Assembly: GCA_964516295.1 (NCBI GenBank)
Contig: CAZEYT010000052.1
Coordinates: 1 to 18,904, forward strand
DNA from: CAZEYT01 sp964516295
GTDB lineage: Bacteria; Verrucomicrobiota; Verrucomicrobiia; Chthoniobacterales; Terrimicrobiaceae
Reading direction: 5' to 3'
Length of the DNA: 18,904 nucleotides
Of this stretch, positions 1 through 7,440 are shown in pieces. A model generated the notes under the pieces. The model ran no database searches and was not told the origin of the DNA. It was given only the letters and a program-made list of their open reading frames with translations. Both the position numbers and the translations under genes were made by a program. Position 1 is the stretch's first letter. Every line of letters begins with the position of its first letter.

Positions 1-14
1 GCCAACCCGCATGG

Positions 15-806
15 TTGCCATATCGGCCTCTTCAAACTGCGGAACTCGGGTTAAATCTTCGGATTCTGTATGGTAAAAACGTTCCCCTGCGTTTGCGCAA
101 TCTCAGTCACTATCATCAATTTTCCGGAACCCAGCCGACCCCGCGGGCGATTCAGACGCGATTGGAATGTGTGGAACTGATGACCGGCGGACGCGGCTGG
201 GTGCGCGATGGGGAGGACTGGCGCGAAGTTCTTCCGGGCGATTTGATTTGGAACCGGGAGGGAGACGAGACGATTGGACGGAGCGATTTCGAGAGACCGT
301 ATTCATGCCTCGCCGTGGTTTTCGATGTTCGGCGTTCCGCGGAGCGTGCGGTGCCGAGGTTTTCCGTCTGGCCGGATCTGGAGGAAGTGCAGCGGTTCAC
401 AGACCGAGTGGAGGCGACCTTTTGGGAATCTGCCTTCGACCGGGACATGTTGAGGAATTACATTTTTCACACGCTTTTCTTTCGTGCGCGGGCCCATGAG
501 ATCGAGCGTCGTATTGCCAGGTATCCCGAGCCGGTGCGAATGGCAGAACTCGCGCGAATTGCCGGATGGTCGGTTCCGCATCTGCACGATGTCTTCCGGG
601 CGCAGGTCGGTGTGACGCCGCACCAAGCTTTGCTGCGGAGGCGGGTTCGTGCGGCGCGCGAGCAGCTTTTGCAAAGCGGTGCCTCGTTGAAAGAAATCGC
701 GCACGCCTGCGGGTTTGGCGATTCGCCGGCGTTTGTCCGGATTTTCAAAAAACACACCGGACTCACCCCGGCGGTCTTCCGGCAGCACTATTTGCCGGCG
801 GCCTGA
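15..806 (+). CDS. AraC-family transcriptional regulator, possibly 5'-truncated by the window
   Basis: This is a DNA-binding regulator with an N-terminal ligand-sensing half (about residues 1-165) and a C-terminal AraC/XylS double helix-turn-helix (about 170-260). The first helix-turn-helix lies around residues 176-196 (MAELARIAGWSVPHLHDVF). The second lies around 224-246 (SLKEIAHACGFGDSPAFVRIF) and is followed by the family's typical K-x-x-G-x-T-P-x-x-F-R ending. The first possible start in the window is TTG at 15. The frame is open to the left edge, so the true start may lie outside. The gene overlaps the 3' end of the convergent mutarotase-like gene by 19 bp. Its neighbours handle sugars, so it may respond to a carbohydrate, but the ligand and targets are inference. 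Family assignment is firm; start and ligand are not. Confidence 0.9.
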   Translation: MPYRPLQTAELGLNLRILYGKNVPLRLRNLSHYHQFSGTQPTPRAIQTRLECVELMTGGRGWVRDGEDWREVLPGDLIWNREGDETIGRSDFERPYSCLAVVFDVRRSAERAVPRFSVWPDLEEVQRFTDRVEATFWESAFDRDMLRNYIFHTLFFRARAHEIERRIARYPEPVRMAELARIAGWSVPHLHDVFRAQVGVTPHQALLRRRVRAAREQLLQSGASLKEIAHACGFGDSPAFVRIFKKHTGLTPAVFRQHYLPAA

Positions 807-1945
807 TCCGGGTGACCACTTCCGTGCAGGAACGTGAGGTCGAGTGCAACGCGGCGCGATTTCCCCGACGCGGCAATCAACTCGACGGCGCGCCCGCGAC
901 GGGCGGGGAGGATCTCCCGAACAATGTCAAAGCCCGTCGGCACGGTCACCGCGGCCATGATGTAGTTCATTGTTGTCGGCCGGGCGGGGTCGAACGATAT
1001 CGCTGTGGGAATGCCCGCGCGAGACCAGGCATTCGGCCGAACCGATTCCGCAGCACCCTGATGGAAGAAGGAGGTGGTTTCCTCTAGGCCGATGACACCG
1101 CGGTGGCGGCCGTTCCAAGGAGCGTAGTGACGACCGCCATTCGACATCCAGAAAACGGTTGAGCGGAAGACCGATGGATCTTTGATCGCAAACCAGACGC
1201 GGCGTTCGTCCGGCACAACCGCGGCGGTCCATGCGAAGGGCAGGTCGGGAGCGGAGGCGAGCATAACGAGATCTTCAAAGCCCTCGCGGTCGGGATAGAT
1301 CGAAAGATCGGCGAGGTTTCCATCCGCCCGCGGCACCGCGGTGATGGACGAAAATGAAGCTCCTTCGCGGAGGCACGAATAGCCGCCCTGGGCCGGTTCC
1401 TCAAACCGCCCGGGAAAGACCTGCCCGCGGACAATCGGGCTTGTGCTAAGGCGCGCCACCTGCGGGGCGTTGAACTTCAGCATGGCATGATGGGCCACAG
1501 GGAGTTTTCCGGAGAAGCCGCTGATGACATGTCGCTGGTAAATTGCCGGCTCGCCATCGGCAACGGAGACGTATTTGTCCACCCGGCCGCGGCGGATTTT
1601 CGTCCGCAAGCTCAGGTGGAGGCAGGTCGGGGAGGAATCGGCCTCAAGTTTCCAGCGGGCGTTTGCCGTTTCCCCGTGCGGTGGAAAAACCTCGTCGCCC
1701 AGTGGCGTGTTATTGCCGCCGAAGGGCAGGCAGAAAAAATCACCCCGGAGAACCTGCAACACGGGCAGGTCGTTCTTTGGTTTTGGTTCCGCATGCCAAG
1801 GCGCGGCTGCCAACGGAGCCAGCACCTGCTCTTTGTCCCGAAACTCGGCCGGCCAAAGATGTCCAGCTTCGAGCGTGACTCCAACGCGTGCGCCAGTGGA
1901 TTGAATCATGGCCGTTTCGCGACCGAGGCAGGAGGAAGTTTTCAT
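788..1945 (-). CDS. Galactose-mutarotase-fold protein of unknown substrate
   Basis: The 385-residue protein shows features of the galactose mutarotase-like superfamily: a conserved core near residues 68-98 (RGDFFCLPFGGN, then H-G-E-T-A-N and W) and long beta-rich stretches. It has no signal peptide and no membrane segment, so it is probably cytoplasmic. It is longer than ordinary aldose 1-epimerases and I cannot place it in a named enzyme group; it may bind or modify a carbohydrate. The ATG at 1945 is used here, but a second ATG at 1909 (residue 13) is possible and sits just before the first well-folded-looking strand. It diverges from the aldose epimerase across roughly 100 bp and converges on the AraC gene with a 19-bp overlap. 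The reading frame is real because neighbouring frames show no protein-like composition. The function is tentative. Confidence 0.75.
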   Translation of the reverse strand: MKTSSCLGRETAMIQSTGARVGVTLEAGHLWPAEFRDKEQVLAPLAAAPWHAEPKPKNDLPVLQVLRGDFFCLPFGGNNTPLGDEVFPPHGETANARWKLEADSSPTCLHLSLRTKIRRGRVDKYVSVADGEPAIYQRHVISGFSGKLPVAHHAMLKFNAPQVARLSTSPIVRGQVFPGRFEEPAQGGYSCLREGASFSSITAVPRADGNLADLSIYPDREGFEDLVMLASAPDLPFAWTAAVVPDERRVWFAIKDPSVFRSTVFWMSNGGRHYAPWNGRHRGVIGLEETTSFFHQGAAESVRPNAWSRAGIPTAISFDPARPTTMNYIMAAVTVPTGFDIVREILPARRGRAVELIAASGKSRRVALDLTFLHGSGHPDQAAGK

Positions 1946-2035
1946 CGGTAATGCTGCTCTACGGCCCGTATCCTGCGCCCGGTTCCGCGTTCGCGCAAGA
2001 CGACGTTGCAGCAGCCGGGGGATGAATTTGGTTTC

Positions 2036-2040
2036 GGAGA
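2036..2040 (+). promoter_or_regulatory. Ribosome binding site supporting the TTG start of the aldose epimerase
   Basis: GGAGA lies 9 nt upstream of the TTG at 2050. The later in-frame ATG codons at 2089 and 2110 have weaker or no purine-rich sequence ahead of them. This favours the TTG, although ATG 2089 cannot be excluded. The surrounding 1946-2049 gap separates two divergent genes and must hold both promoters; I could not identify convincing -35/-10 pairs or an operator in it. Confidence 0.45.
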
Positions 2041-2049
2041 ACGTCGGGT

Positions 2050-3000
2050 TTGAACATTCCAGATGTTTGTGAGCATGATCCGCCAGAGATGAACAATCGC
2101 GCGTTTCAAATGGGAGAGCAGTGGTTCGACGAGATCGAATCCGACGGAGTCCGCCTCCACGTCGCGCGGATTGGAGCAGAACCTGTCAGTATCGCCAAAA
2201 AGCGGGGGCAGGATTGGGTCGGATTTTTGCACCGGGACGGCGATGTTTCAAAACCGGCGAGCGGATGGGCGAACCATGCGACGGTGATGGGCTACTTTCT
2301 TCACCGGCTTTGGCAGGAGCAATCGACCTATCGGGGAAAGAGTCTGCAAGGCGGAAATCACGGATTTCTCCGGCATTTCGCGTTTGCGGCACCGGATGTG
2401 TTGGAAGACGGACTTGCCTACCATGTGCCGCCTGATCAGATTCCCCCGGCGGCCTATCCCCTCCGTGTTCCCCTGACCTTGCGCTTTCGGATTAGCGGCG
2501 GGACTGTACGGGTGGAGTTCGAGTTTCGGAACTTGGAGGATGTACCGGCGCATGTGAGTTTCGGGTTGCATCCGGGTTTCGCGATTGGCTCGCTGGCGGA
2601 GGCGCGGGTGCTGCTGCCGCCGGGCGAGTATGTCCGGCATTTTGCCCCGGGAAATTTTCTCGATGGTCGCACCGAGACCCTTCCGTTTTCCGGCGGTGAG
2701 ATGCCGTTCGCCAAATCGGCGCTTCCCGACTCGTATCTCATCGCGCTTGGCCGCGTGCCGCAGCGCGACATCGTTTTGGAGTCTCCGGCCCGGGGTACAC
2801 GGGTGCGCTTCGATTTTTCCGAAGTGCCATATCTGACCCTCTGGAGCGATGCGAAGGATTTTATCTGTATTGAACCTTGTTGGGGGCTGCCGGATTCGAA
2901 TCCGCCGGTCCCATTTGAGGAAAAAATCGGGATTCAAGTGATCCCGCCGCGGGGCACGTTGTTGCGCGGTTTTTCCATCCAACCTGAATTTCTGCCATGA
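2050..3000 (+). CDS. Aldose 1-epimerase (galactose mutarotase) family protein
   Basis: Aldose 1-epimerases interconvert the alpha and beta anomers of free or phosphorylated sugars in the cytoplasm. The catalytic set of the family can be read in order: His104 in GGNHGF, His174 in FGLHPGF and Glu275 in CIEPCWG, numbered from the TTG start. The 316-residue length is normal. The start is TTG 2050, supported by a GGAGA motif, with ATG 2089 as the alternative; the recognisable fold starts about residue 24 in either case. The stop overlaps the ATG of the following small membrane protein (ATGA at 2997-3000), indicating co-translation. Together with the divergent mutarotase-fold gene and the nearby AraC regulator it suggests a small sugar-handling locus, but the sugar cannot be named. 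Confidence 0.88.
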   Translation: MNIPDVCEHDPPEMNNRAFQMGEQWFDEIESDGVRLHVARIGAEPVSIAKKRGQDWVGFLHRDGDVSKPASGWANHATVMGYFLHRLWQEQSTYRGKSLQGGNHGFLRHFAFAAPDVLEDGLAYHVPPDQIPPAAYPLRVPLTLRFRISGGTVRVEFEFRNLEDVPAHVSFGLHPGFAIGSLAEARVLLPPGEYVRHFAPGNFLDGRTETLPFSGGEMPFAKSALPDSYLIALGRVPQRDIVLESPARGTRVRFDFSEVPYLTLWSDAKDFICIEPCWGLPDSNPPVPFEEKIGIQVIPPRGTLLRGFSIQPEFLP

Positions 3001-3143
3001 TCCCGTCCCTGTTCGCGCTCATCATTCGAATCGCCGTCCTCGCCGTGTTCACGTTTGCGTTCGTCGTTTTGTATGAAAACGGGCCGGAAAACTACGTGGA
3101 AGGAGCAAAGAAGGAATGGGCCACACTTGTCCGGACGTTTTAG
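2997..3143 (+). CDS. Small single-pass membrane protein (48 aa), coupled to the aldose epimerase
   Basis: The ORF begins at an ATG whose last bases overlap the epimerase stop codon (ATGA), a classic sign of translational coupling. The product has a hydrophobic helix at residues 5-25 (LFALIIRIAVLAVFTFAFVVL) and a short charged tail (YENGPENYVEGAKKEWATL) ending at residue 48 with TAG. This composition is what a real one-helix membrane protein looks like and is unlikely by chance. I do not recognise a family and assign no function. Its placement suggests co-expression with the epimerase, but a direct partnership is not shown. Confidence 0.65.
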   Translation: MIPSLFALIIRIAVLAVFTFAFVVLYENGPENYVEGAKKEWATLVRTF

Positions 3144-3181
3144 CCCGAGGTGGCGGGAGCGAATTCCGCTGAGCCCGGGAC

Positions 3182-3210
3182 TTGATGAATAGCGTGCGGG
3201 ACCGTAACAT
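3182..3210 (+). promoter_or_regulatory. Candidate sigma-70-type promoter for the TPR gene
   Basis: TTGATG (3182-3187) and TAACAT (3205-3210) are separated by 17 bp, each matching the consensus at 4 of 6 positions. A transcript starting about 7 nt after the -10 would begin near 3217, only about 5 nt before the ATG at 3222. That would be an almost leaderless mRNA, which fits the absence of any Shine-Dalgarno motif there. Confidence 0.35.
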
Positions 3211-3221
3211 CATTGTTTCCT

Positions 3222-4616
3222 ATGGCAGTCAAGACCGAGAAGGACCTCCCCGAACAACAACGTGCCACGTGGCTCAAAGCGATGAGCGCAATGCAGCTCC
3301 GCAATTACGGCTACACGGTGCAACTCCTCCAGACCGTGCTCAAGGTCGCGCCCGATTTTCTTGCCGGGCGTCAGTTGGTCCGCAAAGCCGCCGTCGCCAA
3401 GATGGCTGGGAAAAAGGGGCTGCTGAGCGGACTTTCCAGTGCGTCGTTCAGCACGATGAAGGTGCAAAGTCTTGTGAAAAAGGATCCCGTGGCCGCGATG
3501 GATGCGGTCGAGAAGATTCTTGAGTCGGAGCCCTACAACCCGCAGGCGAATCTTCTTCTGCGCGAGGCGGCGATGGCAGCCAAGATGCCCGAGGTTGCGG
3601 CTTTTGCCTTGGAAACGATCATCGAGGGCAACCCGAAGGACACCAAGACGATGCACGAACTGGCGCGCCATTTCATGCAGAACGGCCTGCCGGAAAAGGC
3701 AGTGGATTGGTATGGCAAGATCGTGGAAATCACTCCCACGGATCTCGCCGCTGTGAAGGGTGGCAAAGACGCGGCGGCGGCTTCTTCCATGCAGCGCGGT
3801 GGATGGGAAAAAGAAGAAACGACCTATCGCGACCTCATCCGGGACAAGGAACAGGCGGTTTCCCTGGAGCAGCAGTCCCGCGTTGTCCGCAGTGATGAGA
3901 TGATCGATCAGTTGCTTGCCGAACTCCACGCCAAGGCCGAGCAGGAACCAGGGAGCGTCGACACCGCGCGCCGGATCGCGGAGCTTTACGAGCAAAAGGA
4001 AGATTTTGAGTCGGCGACGAATTGGTATCGCTACGCGGCAGAGTTGAGCGGCAATTCCGACATGGCCCTCGCGCGCAAAGCGTCCGATCTCCACTTGCGG
4101 CAATTCGATGTCGCCATCACGGCCCGCGAGGACATCATCGCGGCGAATCCGGAATCCGAGGAGGCGAAGCAATACTCCGCCGAATTGGAAACCCTCCGCG
4201 CGCAACGGGCCGAGCTTCTCCTTGATGAAGCGCGCAAACGGGTGGAGCGAAATCCGACCGACCTTCAGTTCCGCTTTGAACTCGGGGAAATCCTGGTCGG
4301 CATCGGTCGCCCGCAGGAGGCGATTCCGGAGCTCCAAAAGGCCCGTCTGAACCCGAACGTTCGGATTCGCGCGATGAGTCTGCTCGGGCAGTGTTTCACC
4401 GCCCGGGCGATGTATGATCTTGCGGCGAAAACGCTTTCAGACGCGGCTTCGGAGCTCGCGGGCATGGATGCCACCAAAAAGGACGTCGTTTACAACCTCG
4501 GGCTCGTTTACGAAAAGATGGGCGACATGCAAAAGTCGATCGAGTGCATGAAGCAGATCTACGAAGTCGATTATGGCTACCGCGATGTGGCCGCCCGAGT
4601 CGAAGGCTCCTACTGA
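3222..4616 (+). CDS. Tetratricopeptide-repeat (TPR) protein
   Basis: The 464-residue protein is almost entirely helical with repeated TPR-like pairs. Clear units lie near residues 108-170 (MPEVAAFALETIIEGNP; LPEKAVDWYGKIVEITP), 250-310 (DFESATNWYRYAAEL) and 340-450 (RPQEAIPELQKARLNP; NLGLVYEKMGDMQKSIECMKQ). A more polar, helical segment at 185-245 may be a coiled linker. There is no signal peptide or membrane segment, so a cytoplasmic scaffold role is likely; the partner is unknown. ATG 3222 is preferred over the TTG at 3213 because it gives a natural N-terminus (MAVKTEKD), although neither has a ribosome binding site. The gene converges on pyruvate kinase with only 8 bp between the stops. 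Confidence 0.85.
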   Translation: MAVKTEKDLPEQQRATWLKAMSAMQLRNYGYTVQLLQTVLKVAPDFLAGRQLVRKAAVAKMAGKKGLLSGLSSASFSTMKVQSLVKKDPVAAMDAVEKILESEPYNPQANLLLREAAMAAKMPEVAAFALETIIEGNPKDTKTMHELARHFMQNGLPEKAVDWYGKIVEITPTDLAAVKGGKDAAAASSMQRGGWEKEETTYRDLIRDKEQAVSLEQQSRVVRSDEMIDQLLAELHAKAEQEPGSVDTARRIAELYEQKEDFESATNWYRYAAELSGNSDMALARKASDLHLRQFDVAITAREDIIAANPESEEAKQYSAELETLRAQRAELLLDEARKRVERNPTDLQFRFELGEILVGIGRPQEAIPELQKARLNPNVRIRAMSLLGQCFTARAMYDLAAKTLSDAASELAGMDATKKDVVYNLGLVYEKMGDMQKSIECMKQIYEVDYGYRDVAARVEGSY

Positions 4617-4624
4617 CCAGCGCC

Positions 4625-6028
4625 TCAAGCGACGTGTCGGAGCTGGATGGAGTCGAAACGCTCCTGGCCGGCCATGACGTCGCTGAGAATGATGAGGTGG
4701 TCGCCTTTTTCGATGAGCCCCCGGCGGAGAAGCTCGCGCTCGGCATCGGCAATCGTGTGGTCGGGATCAATGCCGAAAGCCATCTGAATGGGGTGCGTGT
4801 TCCAGTTCAGGGCCAGATGACGCACGACCTCGCCGGACGGTGAGAAGGCAAAGATCGGAGCGCGTTCCGGGCGCAAATGGCTGGCGTGGTCGGCCATGAA
4901 CCCGCGCCTGGTAAAGACGACGAGTTTTGCGTTGGCGAAGGAGTTGGCGAGGGATACCGCGGCGTGCATCGTTTTCAGGCGCGTGGTGTCGATGAGCGCG
5001 TCTTTGGCGTAGCCCGCGCCGCCGCTCTTGGTAATGCGCCGGGCCACGCGGTCGAGGATTTTTACGCAATCGATCGGATACTTTCCGACCGTGGTCTCGC
5101 CGCTGAGCATGATGGCATCGGCCTGCTCAAAGACCGCGTTGGCGACGTCGGTGATCTCCGCGCGGGTCGGGAGCGGGTTTTCAATCATGCTCTCCAACAT
5201 GTGTGTCGCCACGATGACCGGCCGTCCGAGGTGGATGCATTTCTTGATGATCTTGCGCTGGATGATGGGGAGCTCCTCCATCTTGCATTCCACTCCGAGA
5301 TCGCCGCGGGCGATCATCACGGCATCGGATTCGAGGATGATCGAGGTGACATTGCGAACGGCTTCCTGGTCTTCGATCTTCGCGATGACGCGCGCGGTGC
5401 TGCCCAGTTCTCGCAGGCGGCGTTTGAGTTCCTGGAGATCCGAGGCCTCGCGGCAAAAGCTCAGCGCCACGAAATCCACCCCGACCGAGGCACCGAGTTC
5501 GATATCGGCGATATCCTTTTTGGTCAGCGGTGGCAGGTTGACCTTGACGCCCGGGAGGTTGATGTGGCGGCGGGAGCCGAGTTTACCGGACGTGAGCACC
5601 TCGCAGCGAATGCGGTTCTCGTTTTTCTCCAAGACCTTCATATGCATCACGCCATTGTCCACGAGAACGGTATCGCCGACGGAAATGTCGTCCACGAGAC
5701 CATCATAATTCACGTCGACCGAGTATTGCTCCACGCTGCGCGAGCCGCGGACGGTGAATTCAAAAATGTCGCCCGGTTTCAGATTGAGAGCCGTTTTCAG
5801 GTCGCCTGTGCGAATGGCCGGACCCTGGGTATCAAGTAAAACAGCCGTTACGGAGCCGAGCTCGGCAGAGATTTTCCGGATGTTGCGCACGACTTCCCGC
5901 ACCCATTCATGGCGGGCATGGCTCATGTTGAGCCGGAACACGTCGGCTCCGGCGAGGATCATTTCCCGCAGTTTCTCCGGTGATTCCGTGGCGGGTCCCA
6001 GTGTGCAGATGATCTTGGTGGATCGCAT
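4625..6028 (-). CDS. pyk: Pyruvate kinase
   Basis: This enzyme catalyses the last step of glycolysis, converting phosphoenolpyruvate and ADP to pyruvate and ATP in the cytoplasm. The 467-residue protein starts with the family signature (RSTKIICTLGPA) and continues with FRLNMSH, DTQGPAIRTG, the B domain (about 72-165), the catalytic-lysine segment AKIE (Lys217, Glu219), ARGDLGVE (Asp243) and TRAEITDVANAVF...MLSGET. A complete C-terminal domain runs from about residue 345. The frame is open further upstream to 6364, but that part is low-complexity and opposes rmuC, so the ATG at 6028 in front of the signature is the start. The common DTKGPE signature reads DTQGPA here. No Shine-Dalgarno is visible; a perfect inverted repeat sits 14 bp upstream. 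Confidence 0.97.
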   Translation of the reverse strand: MRSTKIICTLGPATESPEKLREMILAGADVFRLNMSHARHEWVREVVRNIRKISAELGSVTAVLLDTQGPAIRTGDLKTALNLKPGDIFEFTVRGSRSVEQYSVDVNYDGLVDDISVGDTVLVDNGVMHMKVLEKNENRIRCEVLTSGKLGSRRHINLPGVKVNLPPLTKKDIADIELGASVGVDFVALSFCREASDLQELKRRLRELGSTARVIAKIEDQEAVRNVTSIILESDAVMIARGDLGVECKMEELPIIQRKIIKKCIHLGRPVIVATHMLESMIENPLPTRAEITDVANAVFEQADAIMLSGETTVGKYPIDCVKILDRVARRITKSGGAGYAKDALIDTTRLKTMHAAVSLANSFANAKLVVFTRRGFMADHASHLRPERAPIFAFSPSGEVVRHLALNWNTHPIQMAFGIDPDHTIADAERELLRRGLIEKGDHLIILSDVMAGQERFDSIQLRHVA

Positions 6029-6041
6029 GGGATTGAGAAAC

Positions 6042-6054
6042 CGCGGATACCGCG
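6042..6054. promoter_or_regulatory. Short perfect palindrome between pyk and rmuC, possible operator or 5' hairpin
   Basis: CGCGG-ATA-CCGCG is a perfect 5+5 inverted repeat with a 3-nt centre, 14 bp upstream of the pyk ATG and 62 bp upstream of rmuC. It could be a dimeric repressor site or a small hairpin in the pyk leader. In GC-rich DNA such a short repeat can occur by chance. Confidence 0.3.
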
Positions 6055-6115
6055 AAATTGCAAGACCGAAGCCATCGCGCTTTGCGCCGGCGGCGCGGCG
6101 GGGTAGGATGGCGGG

Positions 6116-7435
6116 ATGGATTTCTTGGATGCCGTATTTCTCGGGGTCGGCCTGCTGGCGGGGGCGTTGGTGGCATGGTTTTTTTCGGAGGCGCGGCATG
6201 CGACTTCGGCGGCGTCGGACCAAGCGGAGAAGGCTTCGTTGCGGGCGCGGGCCGAGACGATCTCGGAGCAACTCACCCGGGTCGAGGCCGCGCTGGCGGT
6301 CGAACAGCAAAGGGCCTCGGGTCTCGCCGCGACGCTGGCGGCGACGGAGTCCGACAAAATGCATCTCAACGAACGCCTCGCCGCCGAGGCGTCACGCATC
6401 GCGGCTCTTCAGGAGCAGATGAAACTGGAGTTTGAGAATCTCGCATCGCGCCTGCTGGAGGAAAAAAGCGCCCGCTTTCTGGATCAGAATCAACAAAATC
6501 TCGCCACGCTCCTCGGGCCGCTCCGGGAGCGCATTTCCGAATTTCGCGAACGCATGGAGACGATCCACAGCGAAGAGGAGCGCTCGGCGGCGGCCCTCGG
6601 CGGCCAGCTGAAGGTTTTGCATGAACTGAACCGCCGCATGGCCGATGAAGCGGAAAACCTGACCTCTGCCCTCAAAGGTCAGTCCAAGTCGCAGGGCTCC
6701 TGGGGCGAGCTCGTATTGGAGACGATTTTGGAAAAGTCCGGACTGACAAAAGGCACGGAGTATGAGACGCAGACCGGCCTTCGTGACGAGGATGGTGGAC
6801 GACGGCTTCCGGACGTGGTGATTCATTTGCCTGAGGGGCGCAATCTGGTCATCGATGCGAAGGTTTCGTTGACGGCATATGAGCGGTGTGCCAATGCGCC
6901 CGACGAGACGGCACGGCTGGCGGCCCTTCGTGAGCACGCCGCGTCGGTGCGCCGTCATGTCGATGAGCTGTCGCGCAAGGATTATCCCGGACTGGCGGGC
7001 CTGCAGTCGCCGGACTTTGTCTTGATGTTCGTGCCGGTCGAGCCGGCCTTGCATCTGGCCCTCGAGCAGGATGCGGCGCTCTATGGAGATGCCTTTGCCA
7101 AGAATGTCGTGCTGGTCTCGTCATCCACGTTATTGGTGGCATTGCGTGCCGTGGAGAGTGTCTGGCGGCGTCACAAACAAACGCTGAATGCGCAGGAAAT
7201 CGCCCGGCAGGCCGGAAAACTTCACGATGCCTTTGTGAATTTCGTAACGACCCTCGAAGAAATCGGATCGCGGCTGGATCAGGCTCGTGCTTCCTACGAG
7301 CAGGCCATGAGCCGGCTTGCGACGGGGCGGGGGAACTTGGTCAAACGCACGATCGAACTCGAAAAACTCGGAGCTCGCGCCGAAAAGCAACTCCCGCAGA
7401 CGCTCCTTCGTATCGCTGAAGACGATCCACAATAA
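6116..7435 (+). CDS. rmuC: DNA recombination protein RmuC
   Basis: RmuC family proteins are predicted nucleases that limit recombination between inverted repeats. The 439-residue protein has an N-terminal membrane anchor (residues 4-22) and a long coiled coil (about 30-180). The conserved RmuC core starts at GSWGELVLETILEKSGL (194-210) and contains the PD-(D/E)xK-like residues LPDVVIHLPEG...LVIDAKVSL (about 231-252). It ends with FVPVEPALHLAL and the conserved region through ALRAVESVWRR. Start ATG 6116 has a TAGGA/GGCGGG purine stretch just ahead. The next gene starts 5 nt after the stop, so the two are probably co-transcribed. It is divergent from pyruvate kinase. Confidence 0.95.
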   Translation: MDFLDAVFLGVGLLAGALVAWFFSEARHATSAASDQAEKASLRARAETISEQLTRVEAALAVEQQRASGLAATLAATESDKMHLNERLAAEASRIAALQEQMKLEFENLASRLLEEKSARFLDQNQQNLATLLGPLRERISEFRERMETIHSEEERSAAALGGQLKVLHELNRRMADEAENLTSALKGQSKSQGSWGELVLETILEKSGLTKGTEYETQTGLRDEDGGRRLPDVVIHLPEGRNLVIDAKVSLTAYERCANAPDETARLAALREHAASVRRHVDELSRKDYPGLAGLQSPDFVLMFVPVEPALHLALEQDAALYGDAFAKNVVLVSSSTLLVALRAVESVWRRHKQTLNAQEIARQAGKLHDAFVNFVTTLEEIGSRLDQARASYEQAMSRLATGRGNLVKRTIELEKLGARAEKQLPQTLLRIAEDDPQ

Positions 7436-7440
7436 TCATT

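Noticed and set aside
4877..5839. Plus-strand frame of 320 codons opposite pyruvate kinase
   Set aside because: It lies entirely inside a certain pyk gene and has no recognisable features.
6029..6364. N-terminal extension of the pyruvate kinase frame by 112 codons
   Set aside because: The extension is Arg/Pro-rich, opposes rmuC and precedes the universal pyruvate kinase N-terminus; it is not coding.
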